Shown: positions 28,603 through 38,037, counted from the stretch's first letter. The stretch: DNA of 64,000 nucleotides from Vibrio mimicus (GCF_019048845.1 NZ_CP077425.1:248001-312000), one strand, 5' to 3'. Notes: generated by a model not told the origin, from the sequence alone. Program-made: numbers and translations.

Positions 28603-28722
28603 ATTTGGAATTGCAGGTAGACAGCAAGTGAGTTCATCCTAATGAGCATAGATAAACTATGTTATTGGGGTGAATGAACCTAACCAAAACAGTAGCTTCA
28701 AGTAAGAAGTGGAACCACTCTT
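28603..28722. repeat. ERIC-like intergenic repeat 2
   Basis: GTGAGTTCATCC, a central palindrome ATAGATAAACTATGTTATT, and GGGGTGAATGAACCTAACC match the ERIC core. It ends just before the stop of hnoK, between convergent yccS and hnoK. Confidence 0.75.
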
Positions 28723-28732
28723 CATAACTCGG

Positions 28733-29686
28733 TTAATTGAATACAGCAGGAAACAATAATGTAAACGTCGTTCCTCGCCCAATCTCAGAGGTCACCGAAA
28801 TTTTTCCTTGATGCTTCTCAACAATACCAAATGCGATCGACAAACCTAGCCCAGTTCCTACTCCAACAGGCTTAGTGGTAAAAAAGGGATCAAACACTTT
28901 TGCAAGATGTTCTGGCGAAATGCCGTGCCCATTATCCGCAATTCTCACCCGCACCCAAGTTTTGCCTTTATCAAGAACACAATCGGTGATGATGTTCAAC
29001 TCTCCATGAACATCACAAGCGTGGGAAGCATTAATAAACATATTCATCAACACTTGTTGCAGCTCGGCAGTAATTCCTTTGATATTCGGTAGATTGTCAT
29101 CCAATTGCCGCTCAACCATCATAGTGTATTTGAACTGATTCCAGACAATCCGCAACGCAGACTCAATACACTCATTGAGATTACAATCAACAAAGCGACC
29201 ATCACTGCTGTGAGAGACACTTTGCAAGCTCGTCACGATATCTTTGACCCGGTTTAACCCACTGGCACTTTCCTCAACCAACCCCAACACATCATCGCGG
29301 ACAAATGCTAAGTCTTGCTGTTGAGCAAAACGAGTATAGGCTTGGTAAAAATCACCACCTCTCAAACTTGGCTCAAATTGTTCTACCAACTCGGCTAATT
29401 GGGAAAAAGTCATCGTGTAATTACGCAGCGTATTTAAATTGCTCAGGCAAAAACCAATCGGATTATTGATTTCATGTGCCACTCCGGCAGCCAATTGGCC
29501 CACTGAAGCCATTTTTTCCGACTGCAACAGCTGAGCTTGAGCCCCATTGAGTTGCTCTAGAGTCGACTCTAATTCCAGCACCTTGTCGTACAAAGCACGG
29601 CTTTTTTCCTCAAGCAGTTTCTCGGCAAGCAGACGTGCTTTACGTTCACGCTCATAAATACGTTGGTATTGCTCTTCAGCACTCAT
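28733..29686 (-). CDS. hnoK: H-NOX-associated sensor histidine kinase
   Basis: A 317-residue soluble kinase with no membrane helix. An N-terminal coiled coil (about 5-58) leads to a HisKA-like domain with phospho-histidine H71 in GVAHEINNPIGF and an HATPase domain (MNMFINASHAC, RIADNGHGISPEHLAKVF, GVGTGLGLSIAFG). The start ATG overlaps the hnoX stop (ATGA), so it is translationally coupled to the NO sensor that should control its autophosphorylation. No response regulator is adjacent. In studied Vibrio/Shewanella systems the partners HnoB/HnoD are encoded elsewhere or nearby; here they are not within reach. Confidence 0.9.
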   Translation of the reverse strand: MSAEEQYQRIYERERKARLLAEKLLEEKSRALYDKVLELESTLEQLNGAQAQLLQSEKMASVGQLAAGVAHEINNPIGFCLSNLNTLRNYTMTFSQLAELVEQFEPSLRGGDFYQAYTRFAQQQDLAFVRDDVLGLVEESASGLNRVKDIVTSLQSVSHSSDGRFVDCNLNECIESALRIVWNQFKYTMMVERQLDDNLPNIKGITAELQQVLMNMFINASHACDVHGELNIITDCVLDKGKTWVRVRIADNGHGISPEHLAKVFDPFFTTKPVGVGTGLGLSIAFGIVEKHQGKISVTSEIGRGTTFTLLFPAVFN

Positions 29687-30228
29687 AACGACAAAAATTC
29701 CACCACAATTTCACAGTGTTCAGCTCCGCAATGCATGCAAGTAGGCTGAGATACTTTTACTGGCTGATTAAAGCGCTTCGCCGCACCCAAGATTAACCCT
29801 TCCGCTGCAGCACAGAGTTTTCGCTTCGAGTAGTAATTCATGGTCAAAGTGTTTCCGGTCACTTTGTTCTCGAATTGTGGTAGGTAAGCATCGGGATACA
29901 ACCGCTTTACTTCCTTGTGAATCACTTTATCCACCGAAAGCAAAAAGGTTTTGAGATCGCTTTTGTGTGGATAGTTTTCCGGCAAGCTATTGAAAAGATG
30001 AGTAAATAAATATTCGCCATAAGCTCGGACTAAATCGGGGACGGGAATTTGTGCTTTTTCACTTAAGTAGGCAACCATAGACAACAGTTCATCGTCATTG
30101 TATTGCTGCCCTGTGGTATATACACCGTGTGAGCTAGGATTGAGTTCTTGTAACATCTCATCCCAAAACAGCACTCCAAACTTCTCAATCACCATATCGG
30201 AAAGTACGGTATAAATAATCCCTTGCAT
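29683..30228 (-). CDS. hnoX: H-NOX haem nitric-oxide sensor
   Basis: A 181-residue haem protein that binds NO and inhibits its partner kinase. With start ATG 30228 the proximal haem ligand is H104 (DKVIHKEV) and the propionate-binding YxSxR motif is Y132-S134-R136. Four cysteines, C139, C164, C167 and C172 (TCMHCGAEHC), form the zinc/redox site described for V. cholerae H-NOX. ATG 30228 was chosen because H-NOX proteins begin MxGII; GAGG lies upstream. An ERIC-like repeat begins 100 bases upstream of the start, so the promoter must lie in or next to it. Confidence 0.93.
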   Translation of the reverse strand: MQGIIYTVLSDMVIEKFGVLFWDEMLQELNPSSHGVYTTGQQYNDDELLSMVAYLSEKAQIPVPDLVRAYGEYLFTHLFNSLPENYPHKSDLKTFLLSVDKVIHKEVKRLYPDAYLPQFENKVTGNTLTMNYYSKRKLCAAAEGLILGAAKRFNQPVKVSQPTCMHCGAEHCEIVVEFLSL

Positions 30229-30327
30229 CCCCATTACCTCACTACAGTTCTGTTTCAATCAAGTGTTGTAGAGAGAACGTGAACCTGCAAGATTACCCCA
30301 CCAAAAAGTGGTAGTTCCCACCCCAAA

Positions 30328-30453
30328 CCTCTGACTAGGTTCAACTGCAGATGGATGGCAAGTGGTTGCATCCCCCAATCACATAGTCAGAATATGTGCT
30401 TGAAGTGAACGAACGTAGCCCCCCCGCTGCCGCTTCAGGTAGGAAAGGTATAT
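30328..30453. repeat. ERIC-like intergenic repeat 3
   Basis: ATGGCAAGTGGTTGCATCCC, a central CCCAATCACATAGTC palindrome arm, and GAACGAACGTAGCCCCCCCG plus GCTTCAGGTAGGAAAGGTAT resemble the ERIC core and edge. It lies in the promoter gap between hnoX (leftward) and the small genes to the right. Confidence 0.7.
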
Positions 30454-30619
30454 CACCACATCTTTTGAAAACACTGACACTTTTCGGACAAAAATCCACC
30501 AGCACAGCGTTAATTTTTGCGTATTACAACACGGCGACATAGAGCGGAGCAGGATGATGAGCACCGATTGTCGAAAACATCTGAACAACGACCTATTTTT
30601 GTTACTACCGGAACACGCA

Positions 30620-30781
30620 ATGAATCATCAACAATTTGAACGTTGGAAATCACAGCTGAGCCAATTAAGTCCGCAGCAACTTCGCGCCTTACAGGGAGAG
30701 ATTGATCGTTCACTACACCAAGGTGAAACTTCTCTGCTGACCGATGAAGAACTGGACGCGATTGCACACCTGTTTTCTTAA
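30620..30781 (+). CDS. Small hypothetical protein
   Basis: A 53-residue protein beginning MNHQQFERWKSQLSQLSP and ending DEELDAIAHLFS. It is helical and charged, with no signal or membrane segment. ATG 30620 has CGGAA upstream; ATG 30554 is possible but adds a less convincing leader. The sequence looks like a short helix-loop-helix module, loosely reminiscent of N-termini of some transposase-related proteins, but I do not assign it. It may share a transcript with the next small gene. Confidence 0.55.
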   Translation: MNHQQFERWKSQLSQLSPQQLRALQGEIDRSLHQGETSLLTDEELDAIAHLFS

Positions 30782-30837
30782 CTTGAGTAACCCAAGCGGT
30801 ACGGCTAAACTTTAAGCACAAAGGTGAGGTAAGCACT

Positions 30838-31128
30838 ATGCCCGTATCAGCAGTCCCCAATGGCTCTTCAATGCTCATGCAATCTTCCAAAATGATGGAG
30901 GACGCCGCGCGTGACATTCAACAATCTAGCCTCCCCGTTGAATCATCGAGCACCAAAAATGTCGATCCAAGCCTGCAACTCGCTCCTCCGGCAATCAAAA
31001 AACAGTATGCCGATCATATTGATGCCTTAAATGCTCTCAATCAGGCATCACACTACAGTCGCATTGGTACAAACATCATTCAGCGCGATCAAGACATGCT
31101 CGGCACCATGTTGGATGTGCGTGTTTAA
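30838..31128 (+). CDS. Small hypothetical protein
   Basis: A 96-residue protein with a good ribosome site (AAAGGTGAGG upstream of the ATG). The N-terminal half is Ser/Met-rich and low in order. The C-terminal half is helical (HIDALNALNQASHYSRIGTN) and ends DMLGTMLDVRV, a pattern similar to the C-terminal helices of flagellar rod/hook-type proteins; this is only a resemblance. No signal peptide. Function unknown. Confidence 0.65.
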   Translation: MPVSAVPNGSSMLMQSSKMMEDAARDIQQSSLPVESSSTKNVDPSLQLAPPAIKKQYADHIDALNALNQASHYSRIGTNIIQRDQDMLGTMLDVRV

Positions 31129-31214
31129 AACAAACTGTAAGCTTTTTTATCCCCGCGTTGAAATTCACCTCTTTCGCTTTACAATGCCCAGCAAACTCAA
31201 TACCAAGAACTGTT

Positions 31215-32468
31215 ATGCCTAAGTTTGCTCTGCTGCCCCCTTATTCGCCGGATATGGCGACTCTTGATAACGATATGCTGACTGAGCAACTCGCTCCGCG
31301 CTTTCACAGGCCAAATTTACGCCTAACACCAAGCCCCGCACTCAATGAACAACAAGTCATGAAGCGCTGGCAAAAACTGGATGCCCCCCAAGCTCAAGCG
31401 TTACTGCTCGATGAACATACCGAACAGACCATGCTGGCTTACCAGAAAAACATCGAGTATTTCATTGGTACCGTGAAGTTACCTGTCGGAATTGCCGGGC
31501 CGCTGCGCGTCAATGGTTCCCATGCCCAAGGGGATTATCTGGTGCCGCTTGCCACCACGGAAGCGGCGTTGGTTGCTTCATACCACCGCGGTAGCCAGCT
31601 GATCACCGCGGCAGGGGGAGCAAGTGCGCTATTGATCAATGAAGGGGTAACTCGAACGCCTGTCTTTGCCTTTCTCTCTTTAGCGCAAGCCGGAGAGTTT
31701 GTCGGTTGGGTCACCAGCCAGTTTGAACAGATGAAAGAGATCGCTCAATCCACCACCGCGCACGGCAAACTGAAAGATATTCAGGTCAACATCGAAGGCA
31801 ATCACGTCTATCTGGTGTTTGAATACACCACGGGTGATGCGAGTGGGCAGAACATGGTGACCATCGCTACGCACGCGGTATTTGAGTTTATTTTGAGCCA
31901 CTCTCCGGTCACACCGAATCAAGCCTTTTTGGACGGTAACCTCTCCGGCGATAAAAAAGCCAACAGCTACACGCTACGCAGTGTGCGTGGCAAGAAAGTA
32001 ACCGCGGAAGTTCACCTATCCGCTGAGTTAGTCAAAAAATATCTGCACACCACACCAGAAAAAATGGTGCAGTTTGGTCAAATGACCACGGTGGGAGGTG
32101 CGCTCAGTGGCGCCATCGGAGTCAACGCGCATTACGCGAATGCCCTAGCGGCACTCTACATTGCGTGCGGACAAGATGCCGCATGTGTCGCGGAATCCGC
32201 GATTGGGATGACACGCATGGAAATACACCCGAAAGGCGGTCTGTATGCCAGCGTAACGTTACCCAATTTGATGGTAGGAACGGTTGGGGGCGGCACTAGT
32301 CTACCCAGCCAACAAGCTTGTTTATCCTTAATGGGATTAGCGGGACAAGGCCACGCAAGAGCCTTAGCGGAAGTGGCGGCCGCACTCTGTCTTGCCGGTG
32401 AGTTATCGATTGTCGGGGCGTTTTGTGCAGGGCATTTTTCGCGTGCACACCATAAGCTCGCGCGCTGA
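31215..32468 (+). CDS. mvaA: Hydroxymethylglutaryl-CoA reductase
   Basis: Reduces HMG-CoA to mevalonate or runs the reverse reaction. The 417-residue protein has the family motifs: LPVGIAGPL, TTEAALVASYHRG (catalytic Glu), GDASGQNMV, SGDKKANSY (catalytic Lys) and MVGTVGGGTSLPSQQ. It lacks an N-terminal membrane domain, so it is soluble. ATG 31215 was chosen over TTG 31158. No other mevalonate-pathway gene is in the window, and gammaproteobacteria normally make isoprenoids by the MEP route, so this is a probable lateral acquisition (known for Vibrio). A strong hairpin overlaps the stop codon. Confidence 0.93.
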   Translation: MPKFALLPPYSPDMATLDNDMLTEQLAPRFHRPNLRLTPSPALNEQQVMKRWQKLDAPQAQALLLDEHTEQTMLAYQKNIEYFIGTVKLPVGIAGPLRVNGSHAQGDYLVPLATTEAALVASYHRGSQLITAAGGASALLINEGVTRTPVFAFLSLAQAGEFVGWVTSQFEQMKEIAQSTTAHGKLKDIQVNIEGNHVYLVFEYTTGDASGQNMVTIATHAVFEFILSHSPVTPNQAFLDGNLSGDKKANSYTLRSVRGKKVTAEVHLSAELVKKYLHTTPEKMVQFGQMTTVGGALSGAIGVNAHYANALAALYIACGQDAACVAESAIGMTRMEIHPKGGLYASVTLPNLMVGTVGGGTSLPSQQACLSLMGLAGQGHARALAEVAAALCLAGELSIVGAFCAGHFSRAHHKLAR

Positions 32469-32481
32469 ACACTCAGCGCGC
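32460..32481. terminator. Hairpin at the end of mvaA
   Basis: A perfect 9-bp GC-rich stem GCGCGCTGA / TCAGCGCGC with ACAC loop, including the mvaA stop codon, between convergent genes. The T run is missing, so it may be a mRNA-protecting hairpin instead of a classical terminator. Confidence 0.6.
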
Positions 32482-32539
32482 AAAACCCATTTCCTGTGCG
32501 AAGCAATACCAGAATCAGTCAGGCTAAGGAACAAAAAGA

Positions 32540-33640
32540 TTAGTGGGTCAGGATCACATCGCGTTGTGACACGCTGACCCCTTTAATTTGCGCGAATACT
32601 GACATGCCCACCTTTAGCGCCAACTCCGCGTGAGCCCATTCTGTAACCACCGCCCACAAATAGCATTTCGTTGCCAATTCCAGTTTCAGCGAAACACTTT
32701 TTTTGCTCGGTTGTTGGTGTTCAATCGCCACAATGCGCGCAGGCAAAATATTTCGAATAGAGCTCGCGGTGGGTTTGTCTAACGCTATCGACACATCATT
32801 CGCACGCACTTGCATGCGCACACTGCTGCCGATTTCAGCATCCACTTGCTGTACCCAAAGTAGAACCTCATCCGCCAAGCGAACTTGAGTCAAACCGTAT
32901 TCTTGGTGATGTTTGCTCACCGTTGCGGAAAACAGCGTGCTTTGCTCACTGAATGATTGCCAAGGTCGCATCGCTTTGGATGACCAGACTTGTTCAATCG
33001 GCCCCGAACTCAAAACTTTACCCTGATCCAACACCACCAGATGATCGGCCAAGCGCAAAATTTCCTGCATGCTGTGTGAGACATAAAGGATCGGCAATTG
33101 AAAATGCTGCGCGAGGTTTTCCAGAAACGGCATCACCTCTTTCTTGCGTGGTATATCAAGCGAAGCTAGCGGTTCATCCATCAGCAACAAATCGGGTTTA
33201 GACAGCAATGCGCGGCCAATCGCCACACGCTGCTTTTCTCCACCGGAGAGATCGCGCGGGTGACGATCTAATAACGGCTCTAATGCCAATAAGCGAGTGA
33301 CGCTGGCAAAGTAATCAGGATCAGCTTGAGTCACCCCGTAATTGAGGTTACCACGCACCGTGTAGTGCGGAAAAAGCCGTGCATCTTGGAATACATAACC
33401 GATCTTGCGCCGTTCAATTGGCAGGTTAATGCGCTGTGATGAACTAAACAGAGTCCGTCCGGCAAGGTGAATTTCACCGTGCTCAGGCGTGGTTAATCCA
33501 CTGATCAGGTTGATTAACGAGGTTTTCCCCGCTCCAGAACGGCCAAAAATGGCACAAATCCCTGATGCAGGCAGTCGTAAATCCACATCGAGGTGAGTTT
33601 CCCCTAATTGCTTTTGGATTTGTAAAATCACCTCGTTCAT
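32540..33640 (-). CDS. modC: Molybdate ABC transporter ATP-binding protein
   Basis: Energises molybdate import. The 366-residue protein has Walker A ([11 protein letters not shown]), the ABC signature [17 protein letters not shown], Walker [13 protein letters not shown] and the switch His (YVSHSM). A C-terminal molybdate-binding TOBE domain spans about 290-366 ([14 protein letters not shown]). ATG 33640 was chosen because it overlaps the modB stop by one base (TAATG), giving coupling; the upstream in-frame ATG would sit inside modB. Confidence 0.95.
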   Translation of the reverse strand: MNEVILQIQKQLGETHLDVDLRLPASGICAIFGRSGAGKTSLINLISGLTTPEHGEIHLAGRTLFSSSQRINLPIERRKIGYVFQDARLFPHYTVRGNLNYGVTQADPDYFASVTRLLALEPLLDRHPRDLSGGEKQRVAIGRALLSKPDLLLMDEPLASLDIPRKKEVMPFLENLAQHFQLPILYVSHSMQEILRLADHLVVLDQGKVLSSGPIEQVWSSKAMRPWQSFSEQSTLFSATVSKHHQEYGLTQVRLADEVLLWVQQVDAEIGSSVRMQVRANDVSIALDKPTASSIRNILPARIVAIEHQQPSKKSVSLKLELATKCYLWAVVTEWAHAELALKVGMSVFAQIKGVSVSQRDVILTH

Positions 33641-34329
33641 TACTGCACTCCTAGGCGATGCTTCATGTGCCGACTTAACCATTCAGAAATAAACAGTGAA
33701 CCCAATGCAATAACGATGGAGATCACACACAGCCGCGCGGCTTCCATTTCCGAACCCGGAGTTTCTAAAAAGGTGAACATGGCCAGCGGGATGGTTTGCG
33801 TTTCCCCTGGGATGTTAGAAACAAAACTGATGGTGGCGCCAAACTCGCCAAGGCTACGCGCAAAAGCCAACATCACCCCAGTCAAAATTCCCGGCAAAGT
33901 TAACGGCAAAGTGATGGTGAAAAAGACTCGCAGCGGTGATGCGCCTAAAGTGCGGGCGGCTTGTTCGAGTTTTTGATCGACGCTTTCCAGACTTAAGCGA
34001 ATCGAACGCACCATCAAAGGCAGCGCAATCACCATACAAGCCAGCACCGCGCCACGCCAACTGAAGCTGAAACTCAGCCCAAACACTTGATAAAGCCATT
34101 GGCCGATAAAGCCTTGCCGACCCATGCTGATCAGCAATAAATAGCCAATCACCACCGGCGGCAAAACCAGAGGCAGATGCACTAAGCTATCAATCAATCC
34201 TTTCCCTACAAAAGAGGTTCGCGCCAACACCCAAGCGAGCACTATACCAATCGGCAGCAGCCATAACGTGGCGTAACCCGCCACTTTCAAACTCAGCACT
34301 AAAGCAGCCCATTCGTAATCGGTCAACAC
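33640..34329 (-). CDS. modB: Molybdate ABC transporter permease
   Basis: A 229-residue inner-membrane permease with five to six helices and the EAA loop [23 protein letters not shown], which contacts ModC. Length is normal. It lies six bases after modA and overlaps modC by one base, within a leftward cobQ-modABC unit. Confidence 0.95.
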   Translation of the reverse strand: MLTDYEWAALVLSLKVAGYATLWLLPIGIVLAWVLARTSFVGKGLIDSLVHLPLVLPPVVIGYLLLISMGRQGFIGQWLYQVFGLSFSFSWRGAVLACMVIALPLMVRSIRLSLESVDQKLEQAARTLGASPLRVFFTITLPLTLPGILTGVMLAFARSLGEFGATISFVSNIPGETQTIPLAMFTFLETPGSEMEAARLCVISIVIALGSLFISEWLSRHMKHRLGVQ

Positions 34330-34335
34330 AACTTA

Positions 34336-35094
34336 TTACTCACTGACAACGTCAAAACCAAAGCCTTGCAAGATGCTATGTGCTTTGGCAGAACGGAAAT
34401 ACGCGACCAACTCAGCACTTGCGGCTTTATCGTTAAGTTGTGCTAGCGGATAACGAATCGCTTGATGTGACTGCGCCGAGAAAGTCGTCACGATCGTGAC
34501 TTTGTCACTGAGCATCGCGTCGGTTTTGTAGACGATCCCAAGCGGCGATTCACCACGTTCCACCAACGCCAGAGCTAAACGCACGTTATTGGTTTGCGCA
34601 AGGCGTGATTCAAGTGGCGACCACACTCCGGTATATTGCAAAGCTTGCTTGGCATAAATACCCGCAGGTACGGCATCGACTTGTGCCACCGCCAATCGTG
34701 AGTCTGCTAATGCCGCTTGCCATGCCGATACATTTTGCACATCAAATGCTTCAATAGGTTGCGCAGAAGGACGAATCAAGACCAAACGGTTTGCCGCAAG
34801 CGTTGTGACGTTTTGTGGTTTGACCAAAGACTTCTCAACCAAGTAATTTGCCCACTCTTCATTGGCGGAAATGAACAGATCGGCTGGCGCGCCCGCTTCA
34901 ATTTGGCGAGCCAAAGAGGAAGAACCACCGTACACCGTCACCAATTTAACATCATGTTGCTGTTGATAGGCTTCAGCCAAGGCATTGACCGCATTGGTCA
35001 TCGACGATGCCGCATAGATGTGCAGCGTCTCTTTTGCACTCACAACCTGCACGTTAAAAGCGATACACAGCAGCAACAAAAGTCGTTTGAACAT
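34336..35094 (-). CDS. modA: Molybdate periplasmic binding protein
   Basis: A 252-residue exported substrate-binding protein: signal peptide ending VVSAKE, then LHIYAASSMTNAVNAL, whose serines bind the oxyanion, VYGGSSSLARQIEAGAPAD, and a C-terminal YRSAKAHSIL. ATG 35094 was chosen for its signal peptide and AGGAA site. Only 11 bases separate it from cobQ upstream, so it is probably cotranscribed; no ModE operator is evident in that short gap. Confidence 0.94.
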   Translation of the reverse strand: MFKRLLLLLCIAFNVQVVSAKETLHIYAASSMTNAVNALAEAYQQQHDVKLVTVYGGSSSLARQIEAGAPADLFISANEEWANYLVEKSLVKPQNVTTLAANRLVLIRPSAQPIEAFDVQNVSAWQAALADSRLAVAQVDAVPAGIYAKQALQYTGVWSPLESRLAQTNNVRLALALVERGESPLGIVYKTDAMLSDKVTIVTTFSAQSHQAIRYPLAQLNDKAASAELVAYFRSAKAHSILQGFGFDVVSE

Positions 35095-35105
35095 GTGAAT
35101 TTTCC

Positions 35106-36569
35106 TTATAAGTCTGGCCACAAGAGTTTAAGGTCTAGGTGCTCTTCAATCGCATCTGCGATACGGTCAATCGCCCGCTCTTGTACTGCTCTGTGGTCAT
35201 ACTGTTCAATTTCGGCAGCGCCTGCCCATTGGCAAACACGCAGCGCGGTTTCAGGGCGGTCAAAAATACCATGTAAATAGGTACCAAAGAGTTGATTGCA
35301 GTCACTGACTAACCCATCGACGCTACCATCACTGAGCAAAATCGGACTTTTTTGATCTTCAGCCCAAGTCGAACGTCCAGCATGAATCTCATAACCTTGA
35401 GCGATGACTTCTTGTCCATCTAGCATTAAAGTGCCTTGCACATTGGTGAGACGCTTTTCTGCGGTGAGCTCCGTTTCCATCGCAAATAGACCCAGCCCTT
35501 CGCTACTTCCCGCTTCCCCTTCAATACCTAATGGGTCATGTACCCATTTCCCAAGCATTTGAAAGCCGCCACAAATCCCCATGACTTTGCCACCCAAGCG
35601 CATGTGACGGAGGATCTCTTTATCCCATCCTTGAGAGCGTAAATAAGCGAGATCCGCTCGCGTGGATTTAGTACCGGGGAGAATGATCAGATCCGCTCCC
35701 GAAAGTGATTCACCCTGCCCGACATAACGAAAATCGATATTGGGATTCAGTCGCAGCAGGTCAAAATCCGTGTGATTGCTGATTCGCGTAAACACAGGTA
35801 CCGCAACACGCAGTTGATGATCCGCCGAAAGTGTTTGATGCGCCGAAATTGCATCCTCCGCTTCCAGATCAAACCCGTGTAGATAAGGCAACACGCCAAT
35901 CACAGGCTTACCCGTTTTCTGCTCTAACCAGTCTAGTCCAGATTGCAGCAGCGCAATGTCACCGCGGAAGCGGTTAATCACAAAGCCTTTCACTCGTGCC
36001 TGCTCGGTCTCTGAAAGCAGTGCCAACGTGCCGTATAAGTGGGCAAACACGCCGCCGCGATCAATATCCGCCACGATGATCACCGGAATATCAGCCTTTT
36101 CTGCAAAGCCCATATTGGCGATGTCATTGGCACGTAAGTTGATTTCGGCTGGGCTGCCCGCCCCTTCAATCATTATCGCTTCGTAGTCGTTTTGCAGACG
36201 CTGGAAGGAATCCATCACGGTATCCATCGCGACTTTTTTATAGTCGTGATAAGCGTTGGCTTCCATGTTGGATAACGCACGTCCTTGCAAAATCACTTGT
36301 GCGCCCGTATCGGAATTGGGTTTGAGCAATACCGGATTCATGTGCACGCTTGGCGCAATACCGCATGCCTGTGCTTGTACGGCTTGTGCGCGGCCAATCT
36401 CGCCACCATCGGGGGTTACTGCGCTGTTTAACGCCATATTCTGCGGCTTAAAAGGGGCTACCTTGATGCCTCGGCGCGCCAATACACGGCACAGCCCCGC
36501 AACCAAAACACTTTTGCCAGCATCTGAGGTGGTGCCTTGCACCATTAAGGCTTTTGATGTCGGAATCAT
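35106..36569 (-). CDS. cobQ: Cobyric acid synthase
   Basis: Amidates the corrin ring side chains in late cobalamin synthesis, using glutamine and ATP. The 487-residue protein has an N-terminal dethiobiotin-synthetase-like ATPase domain ([12 protein letters not shown] at about 10-21) and a C-terminal class I amidotransferase domain with nucleophile Cys in [10 protein letters not shown] and a C-terminal His in [10 protein letters not shown]. The start ATG 36569 has a weak ribosome site. No other cobalamin gene is nearby. modABC follows at once on the same strand. Confidence 0.94.
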   Translation of the reverse strand: MIPTSKALMVQGTTSDAGKSVLVAGLCRVLARRGIKVAPFKPQNMALNSAVTPDGGEIGRAQAVQAQACGIAPSVHMNPVLLKPNSDTGAQVILQGRALSNMEANAYHDYKKVAMDTVMDSFQRLQNDYEAIMIEGAGSPAEINLRANDIANMGFAEKADIPVIIVADIDRGGVFAHLYGTLALLSETEQARVKGFVINRFRGDIALLQSGLDWLEQKTGKPVIGVLPYLHGFDLEAEDAISAHQTLSADHQLRVAVPVFTRISNHTDFDLLRLNPNIDFRYVGQGESLSGADLIILPGTKSTRADLAYLRSQGWDKEILRHMRLGGKVMGICGGFQMLGKWVHDPLGIEGEAGSSEGLGLFAMETELTAEKRLTNVQGTLMLDGQEVIAQGYEIHAGRSTWAEDQKSPILLSDGSVDGLVSDCNQLFGTYLHGIFDRPETALRVCQWAGAAEIEQYDHRAVQERAIDRIADAIEEHLDLKLLWPDL

Positions 36570-36747
36570 TTCAACTTAACTCTCTGAATTTGGCGACATA
36601 ATAAGTGCTGAACACAGCTCACTCAACAAAATGAACCGAATATTAATCATCACCTCAGTATTCGTTCAAATCCGATAGCGTTTAATAGCCACATCAAGAC
36701 AACAAACAACTCTCGCTAAGAGAAAAATTAATTAAAAAGGAAAAACC

Positions 36748-37146
36748 ATGAAACGTACTATTATCGCTCTGACTTCTGCTCTGATTCTGGCTCCTGCAGT
36801 AACCATGGCTGCTGACAATTCTCAGCACATCAAATTTGTTGGCGATAACCAAGCACAAACCGGTGTGCAATTCCAAGGCCCTGTAGAAGTGGTGAAAGTG
36901 CAGTCTCTGCTTGACTCATCAAACCCTTTTATGGAGAAAAAAGTGGTAGTGGAAGGCAACTTGGTTCGTCAACTGCGTAAGGATACTTATATGTTTTCTG
37001 ATGGTAGCAACGAAATTCAGGTTGAACTGGATGATGACATTCGCCTAAACACAACCCTGACGCCAGAGACCAAAGTGCGCCTATTCGGTGAGTTTGAAAA
37101 CGGCCGCACACCAGAAATTGAAGTGGATCATATTGAACTGCTGTAA
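36748..37146 (+). CDS. YgiW/BOF-family periplasmic OB-fold protein
   Basis: A 132-residue exported protein: signal peptide ending TMAADN, then a bacterial OB-fold domain with VVVEGNLVRQLRKDTYMFSD, EIQVELDDD and VRLFGEFE. Relatives are stress-linked periplasmic proteins under PmrA/QseB/CarR-type control. AAGGAAA lies just upstream of the ATG. It is a single gene with a clear terminator. A matching regulator box upstream is not convincing by eye. Confidence 0.85.
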   Translation: MKRTIIALTSALILAPAVTMAADNSQHIKFVGDNQAQTGVQFQGPVEVVKVQSLLDSSNPFMEKKVVVEGNLVRQLRKDTYMFSDGSNEIQVELDDDIRLNTTLTPETKVRLFGEFENGRTPEIEVDHIELL

Positions 37147-37167
37147 TATCTCCGCCTAATTATTCAC

Positions 37168-37202
37168 ACAGCGATGTCTTCTGGCATCGCTGTTATTTTT
37201 CC
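37168..37202 (+). terminator. Terminator after the BOF-family gene
   Basis: A perfect 9-bp stem ACAGCGATG / CATCGCTGT followed by a T run. Confidence 0.88.
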
Positions 37203-37357
37203 TCTCCAAATGCTTTTCCTCTATTTCATCACTCCTCAGATTAATTTTTCTGATGCAAAATCACCCAATAAGCAACGAAGAGAAATAAATGGCCTGTAAT
37301 TTGCTTACTATTACGGTATCTTTGCCACTTATTTGATTGCTTGCGGACAACGTTTTT

Positions 37358-37876
37358 ATGCTTAACAAAACGCACCTTACTTTTCTGCTCGGTTCAGTGC
37401 TTTCTACTCCAGCTTTGGCCAACAATTTCAATTACAACTTTGTGGAATTCAGAACCGCAATGAGCCCAGAGTCTGTCGGCGCAGAGTTCAGCACTTACTT
37501 TACCGATAATTCACATTTTATTGCACGTATCGATTCTCAACTGGATAGTGATTGGGATATTGCGGGCGGTATTGGTTTTAATGGTCCAGTGAATCAATTT
37601 GCCGATGTGTATGGGCAAATGTTGGTACACAACATCCGCATGCCAAAAGAGTTGGGTGGGGAAAGAGATACTGAACTCGAATTCAATCTTGGAGGTCGCG
37701 TGTGGCTAACGAACCAAGTTGAAGGTCATGCACGTATCGGTCGTTTGGGAGATCATTCGGTATTTATGGCAGGTGTCCGTTTTCACTCCACTGAACAACT
37801 TTCACTGAGTGCAGAGACCCGCAATGCCGGCGTTTGGGGACCTCAAATCGGTATGGGTGTCCGCTTCCAATTTTAA
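37358..37876 (+). CDS. Small outer-membrane beta-barrel-like protein
   Basis: A 172-residue exported protein: signal peptide ending at PALANN, then alternating hydrophobic/polar strands typical of an eight-stranded barrel (DIAGGIGFNGP, HARIGRLG, MGVRFQF), ending in Phe, the usual C-terminal outer-membrane signature. ATG 37358 was preferred to the upstream in-frame start because it gives a signal peptide directly. I do not recognise a named family; function unknown. Confidence 0.75.
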   Translation: MLNKTHLTFLLGSVLSTPALANNFNYNFVEFRTAMSPESVGAEFSTYFTDNSHFIARIDSQLDSDWDIAGGIGFNGPVNQFADVYGQMLVHNIRMPKELGGERDTELEFNLGGRVWLTNQVEGHARIGRLGDHSVFMAGVRFHSTEQLSLSAETRNAGVWGPQIGMGVRFQF

Positions 37877-37900
37877 TTGGGCCCCCCTTTCACTGTTCTA

Positions 37901-37930
37901 GCCAAGTTGAGAAAAACAACTCAACTTGGC
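37901..37930. terminator. Hairpin after the outer-membrane protein gene
   Basis: A perfect 11-bp stem GCCAAGTTGAG / CTCAACTTGGC with an 8-base A-rich loop. No T run follows on the + strand, so it is only a likely terminator. Confidence 0.55.
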
Positions 37931-38037
37931 GCATATCTACCGTCAACTTCGTGTAAGAATACCGCTCACAAAGTAGCAAACACCCATTGTTAAGGTGTAT
38001 AACTTTGCCATTATTTAGAAGATGTTAAGAGCTTTGC

